Shown piece by piece: positions 51,470 to 62,935 of a DNA stretch of 64,000 bases; position 1 is the stretch's first letter; each line of letters opens with the position of its first letter. The translations under genes and the position numbers were made by a program. This DNA comes from Enchytraeus crypticus (taxonomy: Eukaryota > Annelida > Clitellata > Enchytraeida > Enchytraeidae). A model generated the notes under the pieces. It saw nothing but the letters and a program-made list of their open reading frames with translations, was not told the DNA's origin and made no database searches. The DNA lies in assembly GCA_905160935.1 (NCBI GenBank), contig CAJHZI010000207.1:1116001-1180000 (forward strand). The letters are read 5' to 3'.

Positions 51470-53990
51470 AATAATAAGTAGTAGTAGTACAGATGTTTAT
51501 TTAGAAATTCATCAAACACCGAAAAATAACTGTGAAAACATATAAATCAGCAGACAAAAGTGAGAATCAACATATGTAGCATCAAACAGAAACTAAAATT
51601 TGCTCACCACGGCCATCAGAGAGGGTACTGAAGTACCCTATCGAGCTGACCACCGCAGTAAACAAAGAAAGAAGGAAATCGAAGAAACACTAAAGTTTTG
51701 TCTAAAACATGGCAACAGTAATATGTTACATTTATGTCACTAGGATTGTAAATAAATTACCCAAAATAATATATGATACGATTATCTAATATACATGTAT
51801 ATCAGATTTTAAATAGTAATTCAATAATTACCAAGATTCCATAAGAAGAAGTCTGTATGACACCTTAAAAGAATTAAACGAGTTTAAGTTGCGAATTGCA
51901 ATAGGTATAGCATTCCATATTGAGCATCCTTCAAATACATTAGATGAGAAGTTAGAACGATTCGCAGGTAAAGAAAGATAATTGCATACCGCAAGCCTAG
52001 TCTGATAGCCGCATTTAAAAGATTAGATACAAACATATCTTTTATAACTTTAGACAGGAATCCTTCGTGATATAAGCACTTATAAATCATATTGGCAGTC
52101 ATAGACTTATACAACAGATGTATCGGCAAGGTACTGTAGTTCTCATAAAGGAGCTTGGCTTTGTATCGTCTGTCTTGCACCTGGAGAATCCTAAGGGCTC
52201 TATTATTCGCTACATGCAGAGGATGAAGTGCTTTTTCCGAATTATTTCCATAAATTATAAGGCCGTATGAAATTCTACTGAACACCAAAGAAAAATATAA
52301 ATTTTTACGACATATTGCAGGCAATAGCTCTCTGCGTCTGCATAACATACTACAGATGCTATTGATTTTAGAGGTTATGCATTTGATATGTTCACAAAAA
52401 GTTAAATTATCATCAATATTTACACCAAGAAACTTAACCAGTTTAACTCTTGACAGAGCATTTCCATTAACAGTAACAGCAAGGTTATTAGCTAATATAT
52501 AATCCTCATTACATTGGGATGGGTAGAAGAGCATGTGGACAGATTTGGAGCAGTTAATAGTTAGTTTAATAGCCTTACTCCATTCGCTAATTCACACAAA
52601 TTCAATGGTAGCCTTTTTGTAGAGGTCTGTTAGATTATTGGCATTAACAAAAGTATTTGAATCATCTGCAAATAAATTGAGACATCCTTCAATAGAGGCA
52701 TTTTGAATATCATTAATATATAGTAAAAATAAGATAGGACCCAAGATTGATCCTTGGGGTACACTAATTTTCATCGGTAAAAGAGTAGATTTAACATTAT
52801 CAACGACAACATATTGGGAACGTCTGAAAGATATGATTTAAACCAAGTATGAGTAATATCGCGTATCCCATAATGCCAAAATTTATCGAGTAAAATACTG
52901 TGATCGACTGTGTCGAATGCTTTTGTAAAATCAAAGAATAACCCCATAACCAAGTTCTTATTAGCCTTTTCCATACGTATCATATTGACACAACTATAGA
53001 GTGCATCGATTGTTGAATGACCCGGTCTAAATCCAAATTGATTTTCATGCAAAATTCCATTTTTATCTAGAAAACCAACTAGTTTCTTGTACATAATTTT
53101 TTCGAAATCTTACTCAAATTGCTCAAAAGGGAAATTGGTCTGTAATTTTCTTTTTTATCAGGACTTCCATTTTTGTGTATTGTGATAACTTTTGCGATTT
53201 TAAAATTGACTGGGAAGTCGCCTGTGCTAAATGAAAGATTTATAATGTGACTTAACGGCGAAGATATGATTTCAGAGGAAAGTTTCAAAATTTTGGAGCT
53301 AACATTGTCAAAACCAGTTGAAGTTGTATTATTCAATGAATTAATTACGTTGATAGTTTCGCTTTTGGAGATTGGAGTAAGAAATAAAGAAACAGGATTA
53401 TGGTTCTTTAAGAATGTTGTGAGGCTTGGATTGGTATGAATTATTTTAGAGGCAAGGTCTTCGCCAATTTTACTAAAATAAGCATTAAGAATTTCAGCTA
53501 TTTCCTTTTTATCATTAGTACCGCCATTATCTGTGTAGAGACTTTTAATGGATGAATTTTTGAGCTGTTTTTATAGGAGCAAATATTGTTTAACGTTTTC
53601 CATAAGCTTTTTACTGAATTAATTTTATTATCAAGTAAGTTTTTAAAGAAATTAACTCTGTGTATGTGCAACTTTATATCTAGTATTTTACTGTACACTT
53701 TATAGTCAACTTTATCTTTATCGCTATTAGAAGTCTTATATTTTAGAAAAAGATTGTTTTTGAATTTGATACATCTTCTTAGTTCATTAGTGATCCAAGG
53801 TTTATCTTTTAATCTTTCACGCGAGCATTTAACAAGAGGAAAGTTGTTCTCAGTGATGCGTGACAAACTATCTATTAAAAATTGTATAGATTTATAACAT
53901 CATCACTCTCATAAATATTAGACCATTCTAAATTTTTCAAATCAGTGAGAAAACTTTCTATATTTTTTCTATATTTTAATAAGTAATAAG
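51470..53990 (-). pseudogene. 5'-truncated LINE with broken reverse transcriptase
   Basis: Successive minus-strand frames follow the RT order: KPWITNELRRCI (53.8 kb), FKIAKVITIHKNGSP and NYRPISLLSNLSK, then ENQFGFRPGHST, FDFTKAFDTVDHSILL, VPQGSILGPILFLLYIND and the catalytic box LFADDSN, then SYGLIIYGN and a C-terminal part. At least three frameshifts separate them. The endonuclease is absent. The 3' UTR reaches a short CTA/TTA-rich tail near 51480. It is of the jockey/CR1 broad type; the exact clade is undecided. Confidence 0.88.
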
Positions 53991-54455
53991 CAAGAAGAGG
54001 AAGGAATTAAAGGCAGCATCGGCGTCACTATGTCGTCCACAAACCAAGCTTGTATTGCTATAAACAAGCCAGGGCAATATAAATTATGCTAATACTGGAA
54101 CACTTAACACTGAAACATAAAAAGCAGAAAACACGAAACAACGACCACGGAGCAGACGGTGCTAAGATTAAGTGTAAAAGACTACGAAATCCGACGAAAT
54201 AACAAAAAGTTCACTTGATGCGATGTCGTTATGATTAAATGGGCAGCATTCTGTAACAATCTAGAGGGCCAGTCTAATCTATAGCATGTGTGCATTCGTC
54301 TCCACGATTCGGTAACTACCGTCGACCATTATAGAAGCATTGGATGAGGTACTGCCCGATCAATAAATCTCTAGCTATCTGATCAGATCAATATAAAATA
54401 CATTTAAATTGTATATAAAATAAGTATAATTGATTTTAAAGTTTTCTCTCTCTCT
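53991..54455. other. Intergenic DNA
   Basis: No supported gene or repeat is seen. Confidence 0.4.
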
Positions 54456-54612
54456 TGTGTTCTACCAAGGCGGCAGGTCCAAGGTACACATTCCTACTCA
54501 CATACTGTTTATCGAGCTCTATAAAGAGCACACCACCGATTAACGAGCCAATCCCTTCGCAAATGACTATGCCTTATCCACGCCTTAATGTAGCCTATAG
54601 CTTGAGAATACT
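54456..54612 (+). repeat. Repeat family B copy
   Basis: GGCAGGTCCAAGGTACACAT, TAAAGAGCACACCACCGATT, AACGAGCCAATCCCTTCGC and TTAATGTAGCCTATAGCTTG. Confidence 0.75.
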
Positions 54613-54619
54613 ATAGGGT

Positions 54620-54715
54620 GGTGTGAATGTCCGAGACTTTACTATCAGTTCAGCGCGGCTGGGAATCGAACCCACGAGAGTTCAATTCACCTCAGGATTT
54701 TTCATTTAAAACTTA
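54620..54715 (-). mobile_element. SINE family C, head part
   Basis: On the minus strand it has GGGTTCGATTCCCAGCCGCG (B box) and CTGAACTGATAGTAAAGTC. It abuts the repeat B copy. Confidence 0.7.
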
Positions 54716-55539
54716 ATTATGTAGAAATAAGCTAAAAACTAAGTTACATTATAGTCTTCTTGCATGATGTTAACTAACTTATTTCAGGTATTGAGAATGA
54801 TCACCGTATTTGGCTGAGAATTCATTTACACACAAATACACAGCTGATGATTAATTTTGTTGAGATTGGCTAATTTGTGAAACTATTTGCATTATCAGCT
54901 AATGTATATTTAGTTATCCAATGAAGTTTACTGCTTTATTGCATAGCGTTGAAAACGTGACGTAAACTTTACAATTACACAATTTAGCAGTGTATTTCAC
55001 AATTTATTCAACATTTGCTAAATGTCGGGGACTGAATGACAAAACTGATCGAAATTTGAATATACCCAGCTAGATACAAAAAAGATCGATTACATAATAA
55101 ACATGTCCTAGTATGAGCATAAAATTAAATATTTTACTATGGACAATTACGAAATCGAGTGAATTGAGATTAATTCAATGAGAATAATTGTAAAGTAAAC
55201 TAATCAATAACCGACAGTAAAATAAAGCATCGAAACCTACACAGCGCTCTGAAGTAAACTTGTAAAATAGTTTCAACTTTCTTGATACTTCATTTCAACG
55301 ATTATTTTTACAAATTAAAACTAGAACAGAAATATAAGACCCGGTGATTCCTAATACTGCACCAAACGACTTAAAATTCAAAAACCAAAGGACATAAATT
55401 TTGTCCATCTCAACTTCGAAAGGGTTGTCTCTTTTCCAATATCGGCAATGAACTCCTTTTCAAATTGAAATCAACCATCATTGACTTCATGAAAGTCTAA
55501 GCCACCTCCTCTAGCATTCCACTTTTTACTGAAGATATT
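54716..55539. other. 3' flank of the Post2-type gene
   Basis: AT-rich, nothing recognised. It may include a 3' UTR. Confidence 0.4.
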
Positions 55540-55917
55540 TTATTCCACCTTCAGCATAAGTTGACTGAATCCATCCTCTGAGACCTGGCTGCCCGCACGT
55601 TGAACAACGGAGTTCTCTGCGTGAACACTGGAGGTCACACCACCAGGTCTAGCTGTCACGTCACGCAGCTGTCGTTGCTGCTGCAGTCTCAGCTGCTGTT
55701 GTCTTTGTTGCTGCTGAATTAGCTGAAGTCGCTGTTCCTGCTGCTGCCGCTGTTGATGCTGCTGCTGTTGTTGCTGTTGTTGTTGTTGGTCTCTAGTTGT
55801 TTTTGATAAATTATTTACACTCTCTTCGTCTGTAGAAGATGCAGTACGGTACATGACCTTGGCTCTGTCGTTCAATTTCTTGTTCTTCATTCTTCGATTC
55901 TGAAACCAAACTTTTAC
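55540..55917 (-). CDS. Post2: Post2-type exon with recognition helix and poly-Gln
   Basis: Begins VKVWFQNRRMKNKKL after ATTTTCAG, then a Ser/Asn part, a Gln-rich stretch of about 45 residues with His, Arg and Leu breaks, and ends LMLKVE. The stop TAA lies inside GGAATAAAATA, so an AATAAA overlaps the stop codon; whether it is used as a poly(A) signal is unknown. Confidence 0.88.
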   Translation of the reverse strand, partial: VKVWFQNRRMKNKKLNDRAKVMYRTASSTDEESVNNLSKTTRDQQQQQQQQQQHQQRQQQEQRLQLIQQQQRQQQLRLQQQRQLRDVTARPGGVTSSVHAENSVVQRAGSQVSEDGFSQLMLKVE

Positions 55918-57449
55918 CTGAAAATAAATCGAAGGAAATCAATCAATTAAATGTATCTAGTAATGAAAAGAAATGAAAAGCTGTTGTTATTAAATCAGAT
56001 TATACGAATGGCGGACGCTATATATCAAGATTTAAAATGTAAAAATGTCATAAAATCGCGGTTTTTATTTGCTAATGGATAAATAAATCAATCAAGCAAT
56101 CAATATGAATTTAAAGTCCGGTTTCTCTCCATAAACAATATCAGGGACGTCTCAGGCAGACTCTTCCTCGACAGATGTCAAAGCACCAGGCGATGACGCC
56201 TGCGAATAAAGGCCGCAGAAAAAACCAGATCAACATAGTGCAAGTCCATGGTTCGAGGCAAGTGAGTCAGAATATTGACCTATGGTGGGGAAAGATGGGT
56301 TTTTGTCTTGCCCATGAAAGTGCTAATACCATTACTGGTTCGAAGATCTTGTGACAGAGAATTCCATATAGCTGGAGCAGAAAACATGAAGAAGCGTCTG
56401 ACAATGGCTGATCTAATGTCCGGTAGGCCTACAGTAAGAAATTTTTAACTGTAAGAAATATATGTTGTAAGCGCAGTTTATATTCCAATTTAATGATAAC
56501 ATGGCTATCGATTCCATATAAACCGTAATGATTTTAACTAGGTTTTAAAGATTTTAAAAACCTCTAAGGAGGTTTTGACTGTAAGAAATATATGTTGTTG
56601 GCGCAGTTTACATTTTACAATATATGCTGTTGGCGCAGTTTACAATTTCGCTAACTCGATTGAGTGATGGATTCAATGCTTAATTTAATGAGTAATTATT
56701 AATTTCAAACTTGATTTTCTTTAAGAGCTTGATTGATTGCTTAATTGATTGATTAATTGATTGATTAATTGATTGACTAATTGAATGATTAATAGTTTTA
56801 ACGAACAGTAGAGTTATTTTAGCCGTCACACATTTTCTGTTCATACATGAATATATTTTGTGAGTATTAATACAATTCAAAGCTACTGCCAAATCTTTCT
56901 CATAAATTGTTTAATCTGTGTGGCTCTTTCTTAGCTTTAAGTACACTCCAAGTATTTATTAGTGTATAAATTGATTAACTGATTTCTTACTTGTTCGCTT
57001 GCTTGATTAATAATTGATTTAGTGATTGATAGATTCATTCATTGAATGATTTAGTGAATTAAATTGAGTGAGTCAACGACCGAGCGATTCAGCGAGTCAG
57101 TGATCGATAGATCCATTAATTGACAACTTGATTAACCGATGACTAATGAATTGATTTAAATTTTGCTGACTTATTGATCTCTGGATTGATAGATTTATTC
57201 GATGATTCAATGATTTATTGATTGCTTGGCAGACCTGTCTCTCAGATAATTGAAGCTGTATGGCTAGTTGCCACCTCTTTTGTCTGGTAATGTACCCACT
57301 CTGAGTATACTCGCTCTCCAGCACGACGCTCTGGTAGCGGGTGTAGGGTTTTCTCTTCTTACGTTCTCGAGTTCTGCTGCCACTGCACGCACCCACCCCT
57401 GCCCCTGAGCCCATAGGCCCCATCAGCGACCCGCCACACAGTCCATTTC
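55540..57449 (-). CDS. Post2: Post2-type posterior Hox gene, last two exons
   Basis: A DNA-binding transcription factor of the posterior Hox class. Exons 57235-57449 and 55540-55917 join in phase. The homeodomain starts in RKKRKPYTRYQ and has L16, Y20, W48, F49, Q50, N51 and R53. TRYQ, YITRQKRW and VKVWFQNRRMKNKKL are the Post2-like signs as recalled from annelids and molluscs. The intron splits the domain between Q44 and V45. Helix 2 (LAIQLQL in place of the usual ISCKLHL-like) is diverged. Upstream is a Gly-rich segment after the acceptor TTTCGCAG with two bases of a split codon, so at least one 5' exon is missing here. Downstream is a Gln-rich tail. Post1 or another posterior class is less likely. 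Confidence 0.85.
56105..56440 (-). mobile_element. CR1/L2-like LINE 3' end
   Basis: Same 3' region as the LINE at 59455: minus-strand FMFSAPAIWNSLSQDLR-type frame, then the 3' UTR ending GGACTTTAAATTCATATTGA with an ATTG-type tail. It lies in the Post2-type intron. Confidence 0.75.
56690..57230. repeat. ATTG/GATT-rich simple sequence
   Basis: Runs of TTGATTGATTAATTGATT-like sequence in two blocks (about 56730-56790 and 56990-57220) up to the donor of the homeobox exon. They explain the Ser/Ile/Asn/Gln minus-strand frames. Confidence 0.7.
57235..57449 (-). CDS. Post2: Post2-type exon with helices 1 and 2
   Basis: Two bases, then GNGLCGGSLMGPMGSGAGVG, a basic RTRERKKRKP arm, YTRYQSVVLESEY, ITRQKRW and LSERQ before GTCTGC. 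The internal Met at 57423 is not needed as a start because the frame is open back to a good acceptor. Confidence 0.88.
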
Positions 57450-57689
57450 CTGCGAAATAAGATAAGTTTTAGTTAAAAACGGAGTTCTAGATAGTATCAA
57501 TTCACATTTAGCATCAAATATATACAAGAAAGATTAGTGAAGCTTTCAGTCCTGAAAGTATAAGAAATGTTTTACATTTCAATTAGGATGTCAATGGACA
57601 AATTAGCTTTAGTATTAATATGACAAAATAAGTAATTGGAACACAAACGTGAATTGTATTATTGGTTAATAATAATAACTAATTAATAA

Positions 57690-57822
57690 CTGGCTCGAGC
57701 CAGTGGTCATGTCGTTAAGATATTCGACCGCGGATCAGTATTGCAGGATTAAAATCCTGGGCTCCCCCGTCACTGACATCGCTTTCGAGTTAGGAAACTG
57801 ACGTTAACATTAGCTTTTTCAC
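57690..57822 (+). mobile_element. SINE family A copy
   Basis: CTCGAGCCAGTGGTCATGTC, TATTCGACCGCGG, AGGATTAAAATCCTGG in the B-box place, CGTCACTGACATCGC and GGAAACTGACGTTAAC. Confidence 0.78.
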
Positions 57823-57947
57823 TTTTAATTAATTTTTATTTACATCAACATATTAGTTCTCAAGCTCTCGTGGCCGGAGTCGACGCTGCTTCTAATTGTC
57901 GAGATCAGAAACTCCACTTAGCGAATCATTGCCCAGTAATTCTCGTG

Positions 57948-58190
57948 AGATCAACAGTAGACATTACAGTAATTCTAGTGTAATCAACAATAGACATTAC
58001 AGTAATTCTAGTGTAATCAACAATAGACATTACAGTAATTCTAGTGTAATCAACAATAGACATTACAGTAATTCTAGTGTAATCAACAATAGACATTACA
58101 GTAATTCTAGTGTAGTCAACAATAGACAATACAGTAATTCTATTGTAATCAATAATAGTCACCACAGTAATTCTATAGTATAATCATCAA
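57948..58190. repeat. 33-bp minisatellite, about 7 good copies
   Basis: The unit is ATTACAGTAATTCTAG, TGTAATCAACAATAGAC; decayed units go on to about 58410. Frames on both strands are open because 33 is a multiple of three. Confidence 0.9.
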
Positions 58191-58410
58191 CATCATTAAA
58201 GTAATACTAGTGTAATCACCAAAAGTACTACAGTAATTCTATAGTATAATACAAACAGTCATTACAGTAATCCTAGAGCAGTGAACAATTGTTATTGCAG
58301 TATTCCTAGTGTTGACGAAATAATAATTAAAGTAATCGAAGTGTAGTAAACAAGAATCGTTACAGTAATTTTGGTGTAGTCATCAGTAGTCATTACAGTC
58401 ATATAGTCTA

Positions 58411-59454
58411 GTAACCTACAATCAATACTGAAAATAGGCAGTTTGTTATATGAAATACAGTTTTAAAATCACAAGATTTTGCTTTTAAAGTGAAAGGCAT
58501 CGCAATCGAGTATACTAGAAAAAACAAAAATATCTTAGATTCATCTATTCAGAATACTAATGTTATTTATCCTTTAATCTGATTAAATATTTAAAATACT
58601 ATTTCTTCTCGTCTTTCTAAATCTCTCTTGGAATTCTCTTAATTTATTCCTCTCTATCTCTCTCCCTCTCCCGCTGTCTTAATAATAACAACAATTATAG
58701 TGCTACTGTCGTTCATAACAATATCTAGCACTATTGAGGCAAATCCAAGCTGGTTAGCAAAAAGAAGGTCCAAAACAGTGCAAATTCCGAAATCTAAAGA
58801 ATCCATCAGTTCAATGATTACTCTTTTCATCAGTCTGCTTTCCCTCCTCTGTCTCTCGCTCTCTCTCTCTATCTTCTCTGTCTCTCTCTCTCTGTCTCTC
58901 TCTCTCTCTGTGGCTCTCTCTCTCTCTTTCTCTCTCTCTCGATGTCTTTTCCTTTTTCCCATTCCTCACCTCTCCCTCTCCCCTCTGTTTCTCTCTCACT
59001 CTTAAGTACACAATTAGCATGTATTAGTTTAATATTTTGATTGAAATCTACCGCTACCACGCTCATAGAAAATCAGCGGCGAACATCTTAACGGTTTTAC
59101 GATGCCGCCCTGTCATAATCCTGTGTAGAGAGGCACTAACTCGAAATCAAACACGTCGGACAATGTTGAGACTGACAAAAAATCAAGCACACGGTAAAAT
59201 GTATGCACTGAAGCGCTAATAATAAACGAGTGGAAGAGGTTTCGAGAAACTGGAAGGGTCCAAGTAGAAAGTTCCTAAAATAAAATACTATAAGAAAAAG
59301 GAGAAAAGAATCTTAGAAATTATGTCAATAATTGAATAGGCTACAGTAACCATTAAGTCCGTTAGTTGTTGACATTATGTCACAAACTGAAAGATTTAAT
59401 GGTTACTGTAGGCTTTTCAATTATTGCCTTATCCAATCAATCAATCAATTAGAA
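58411..59454. other. Upstream region of the Post2-type gene
   Basis: Contains a (CT)n block at about 58845-58960 that gives Arg/Glu and Ser/Leu frames. No 5' Post2 exon could be recognised here or further right. Confidence 0.45.
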
Positions 59455-60480
59455 TTTAACGTCCAGTTCCTCGTCATAAGGAAATGTCAGGGATGTCTCT
59501 TGCAGACTCTACACAAACAGGCGCAAAGCACGACACGATGATGACTGAGTACACAGTACGCAGAGACCACAAGAGAAAGTAAGCAACAGTGCAAGTACAA
59601 AATCCAAGGCAAGCGGGTCAAAAGTTAGACCTATGCCGGAAAGAGATGGGTTTTTAGCTTGCCAAGGAAAGTATCAATACAATTATAAGATCGCAGATCT
59701 TGTGACAGAGAGCTCCTTATTGTCGGAGCAGAAAACATGAAGGAGCGTCTGCCCGTGGCAGATTTAATGTTTGGTACAGTGAGATGGTTTTTACTAGAGG
59801 AACGAAGACTACGAGAGTGTTGATAGATTGAAAATAGATCAGATAGATAGGATGGTTTACCATAATTTAAACCTTTGAAAGTCAAGGAAGCTATCTTGAA
59901 TTTTATTCGTTCGGAGACTGGAAGCCAGTGCAGTTTCTTAAGAAGAAAAGAAGTGTGGGATTTGAATATTTTTACATTATAGACGACTCGAGAGAGAGAA
60001 TTTTGTACGTGTTGGAGACGAATTAGAGAAGTTTTCGGGAGATCGTTCAGCAGGAAGTTACAATAAACAAGTTTAGATTGGACAAGCGCTTTAGCTAATA
60101 CAGTGGTAGAATTGATATCAAGGGACTTACGAATATGAGGTAATTGACGGATATGGAAAAAAGAAGAACGTCAGACTGCTTAAATGTGTTTTAAACTTTA
60201 GATTTGAATGAAAAATTACACAAAGGTTACGTGCAGAATCTGTGGGTGTTAAGGGGATATTTAAAAATGTTATGATTGAGCTAGTTATCCTATTACGCTG
60301 CTGTGCGGTGCCGATGAGAAGATATTCCGTTTTTGAAGGATTGACAACAAGCCGATTATCGCAAAATCAGGAGTGAACTTGATCAAGGGTAGATGTAAGC
60401 TTGGACAGAGTATCAAAAGAATCGGAACCAGAGAACGAGATGTAAATCTGGGTGTCATCAGCGTAAAAGTGAAATTTCAG
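59455..60480 (-). pseudogene. CR1/L2-like LINE, 5'-truncated
   Basis: Minus-strand frames run ADDTQIYISFSGSD (catalytic box), NPSKTEYLLIGT, ALVQSKLVYCN, RLQHVQNSLSRVV, KLHWLPVSERIKFKI and a frame with GKPSYLSDLF, SRSLRSS and FLGKLKTHLF. This order is typical of CR1/L2-like reverse transcriptases. A stop and frameshifts are present and everything before ADD is lost. The 3' end GAGGAACTGGACGTTAAATT with an ATTG repeat resembles the tail of SINE family A. Confidence 0.88.
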
Positions 60481-60504
60481 CATCGAATCAGTTAGCAAAT
60501 GACA

Positions 60505-60665
60505 ATCCACACCTTAATGTAGCCTATAGCTTGGGAAGGTGTGGATAAGGCATAGCCATTTGTTAAGGATTAACTTGTTAATCAATGGTGTGCTCCTTAT
60601 GGAGCATGAAAAGCAGCATGTAAGTAGGAATATGTACCTTGAACCTGCCGCTTGACAGAGCAATC
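60505..60665 (-). repeat. Repeat family B copy
   Basis: Minus strand: GGCAGGTTCAAGGTACATAT, GAGCACACCATTGATT, AACAAGTTAATCC and TTAATGTAGCCTATAGCTTG. A partial inverted repeat (CACACCTTAATGTAGC and AAGGTGTGGATAAGG) lies at its edge. Confidence 0.75.
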
Positions 60666-61473
60666 GAGATATTCAATTATTGACACAATTGCAAAAAACT
60701 TCAGTGTAAAGTGTACTCAGCATAGTAACCACCTCAAGAATCTTTCGTTGGCCTAAATTATCTAATATTAAAATGCGATATGTTCGAGAAGTAGTCAAGG
60801 CAGAAAAACGCAACTAATATAGCCCTAACTACTAAAAACTGCAAGCAAACAACAGATATAAAATTATACAAATTCAGGAATAGAAACAATTATAATAAGA
60901 CAATGCACTCGCGCCTATGAACAATACCACGTTATGAGTTTATGAGGCCTACGTCTTCAGATAATTTTTACTCTGAGAAGCCGGCGCTAGTAAAACTTCT
61001 TCGGATGAATGCGAAATGTCTTTATGACTTGTTTACACGGAGTGTTTGCTACTTTAAACTTAATTCTTAATAGAAATTGTGTTGGTTTGTGTAAAGACTT
61101 GAATATTAATCAACGCCGTCAATTATGCGCCGTCATATAGCGTACTTCATTACGCGTTTATGCTGGTTTGATCTTTCTTTAGAGGTCCGCATAAGACTAT
61201 TGAATTAATTTTAACTCAAGTTAATTGTTGAAAGAAACGTGCGGGACACGCTTACTTTGTTGCAGTATTGAAATTACTTTTGAAATCAGGCTAAAGCCAT
61301 TTCCATGGACTAGGCCTACTTATTTGAATATGCATGCAGAATCTTAATAATTACAGCAGCGATATCGAAAAACAAATGATATAAAAGATTTATCCGGTTG
61401 TCCAATTCCATTACCTTTCAGGATAGACAATCTAATTACTTTCCATTTTTTTTTTTTTTATTAAATTGAATAA

Positions 61474-61509
<36 letters not shown>

Positions 61510-61869
61510 TTATTAATTGTATTTTGGAGGAATATTTTGAAATTCTAAATTAAGTACAGATAATTAAAAGCCAACTAGGTTAGGAGAGAGATTTGGTTTT
61601 AGCAATTTACAGAAAAGAAAAACAACTCAGCATTACGTAAAACTTGATATTAAAATAAAATAAAATTACTTGCGTGCTACCAATTAATACAAAATCTGCG
61701 AAAGTGAATCATGAGAATTAACGAATGGAAAATTAATTGAATTAATTAATACGAGCGATAACAAATGGCAAAGGAAAATGCAACGAATTAGTTACGAAGA
61801 GCATGAAACAAATAATGTATACATTAATAATATATACATTAGGAAAGTACAAAACAACAAATGGTCAGT
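60666..61869. other. AT-rich intergenic DNA
   Basis: Contains (TTA)n at about 61475-61510. No gene is supported. Confidence 0.45.
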
Positions 61870-62070
61870 TAAATCGTCAATACTAGAAGAATGAAATGGG
61901 CTGGACAATTGCTGCGGAGGAGTGAAAATATAAATTCTAGCAATATATTTAATTACCTATCAGATGGCAAAGAATAGTGAGAAAATCTAATAAAGATAGA
62001 AAGGTTGCCTCGAAGAACCAGAAAGAAGAACTAGAAAGCTGATGGAATTAGCATCCGTAGAAGGAGAAGG
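61870..62070 (+). pseudogene. Possible LINE C-terminal scrap
   Basis: A frame reads TRRMKWAGQLLRRSEN, like the R-MKW-GH-LRR block at the end of RTE-like reverse transcriptases, then stops and continues RLPRRTRKK. Very short evidence. Confidence 0.35.
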
Positions 62071-62087
62071 AAGAAAAATTATATATA

Positions 62088-62089
<2 letters not shown>

Positions 62090-62168
<79 letters not shown>
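62090..62168. repeat. (TA)n microsatellite
   Basis: Two TA runs separated by AAAGTT. Confidence 0.9.
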
Positions 62169-62169
<1 letters not shown>

Positions 62170-62344
62170 ATCTTGTATCATACGGCATAATATATAGAGT
62201 AAAAGATTTGCTGCAGCCAGATCTTAAAGTTTACACAACTTCACTTGAAGTTTATCAGCTGGAAACTTTTTGACAAAATAATTGCAGTGTTTTAATAACT
62301 TGATATAAGGATATCTCTCTCTCGCTCTCTTTTTCTCACTTTTT

Positions 62345-62465
62345 CAATCATCCATCCACCCGTCCATCCATCCATCCAACCATCCATTCATCCATCCATC
62401 CATCCATCTCTCTAATCGTCCATTCATCCATCCATCCATTTATCCATCCATCCATTCATTCATTC
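62345..62465. repeat. (CATC)n microsatellite
   Basis: CCATCCATCC units with CATT variants over about 115 bp. Confidence 0.88.
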
Positions 62466-62739
62466 TTTCGTTTTAATCTTTCTGTCTATCTACTTATATA
62501 TCTACCTATTTATTCATTGATCTATGTACTTTTATTTCTTATTTCAGTAGGCCTATTTATCTTAGATAAATACAGAAATTGGGATATGCGTACATTCTAA
62601 TATACAAGGGTAGCCAATAGTTTAAAATTGAAAGTAGAAATAAAATAAAATGTATCTACTATTTCTCTAGAGTTCTGAAAAATGATTGCTCCACGATACA
62701 TAATCTTAATCACATTCTTCTTTGATGCTCCACAAATAG

Positions 62740-62935
62740 CATTCAATCGATCATTAAGTTTAGTCCTTCGCAAAAAATGTTTTTCCACTCCTCAATGTAC
62801 GTAGTTCGTTTGAGAAAACATGGCTCTGGGGTGGTTTACCTTTTTTAGGTTTTCTGAGTCGTCTCATTTACGCCACGACGGGCAGTTTACGGTTACTATA
62901 TTCTTCAGCAGCCCAGACACAAGAGGAAATGGGTA
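62740..62935 (+). repeat. Repeat family B, diverged 3' part
   Basis: GGCTCTGGGGTGGTTTACC, GAGTCGTCTCATTTACG and GGCAGTTTACGG, as in the 48.7-kb copy. Confidence 0.5.

Noticed and set aside
57896-58183. Asn/Ser/His repeat protein
   Set aside because: The 33-bp minisatellite leaves both strands open; no start context or conserved motif.
58654-59066. Arg/Glu-rich charged protein
   Set aside because: Translated (CT)n/(GA)n microsatellite.
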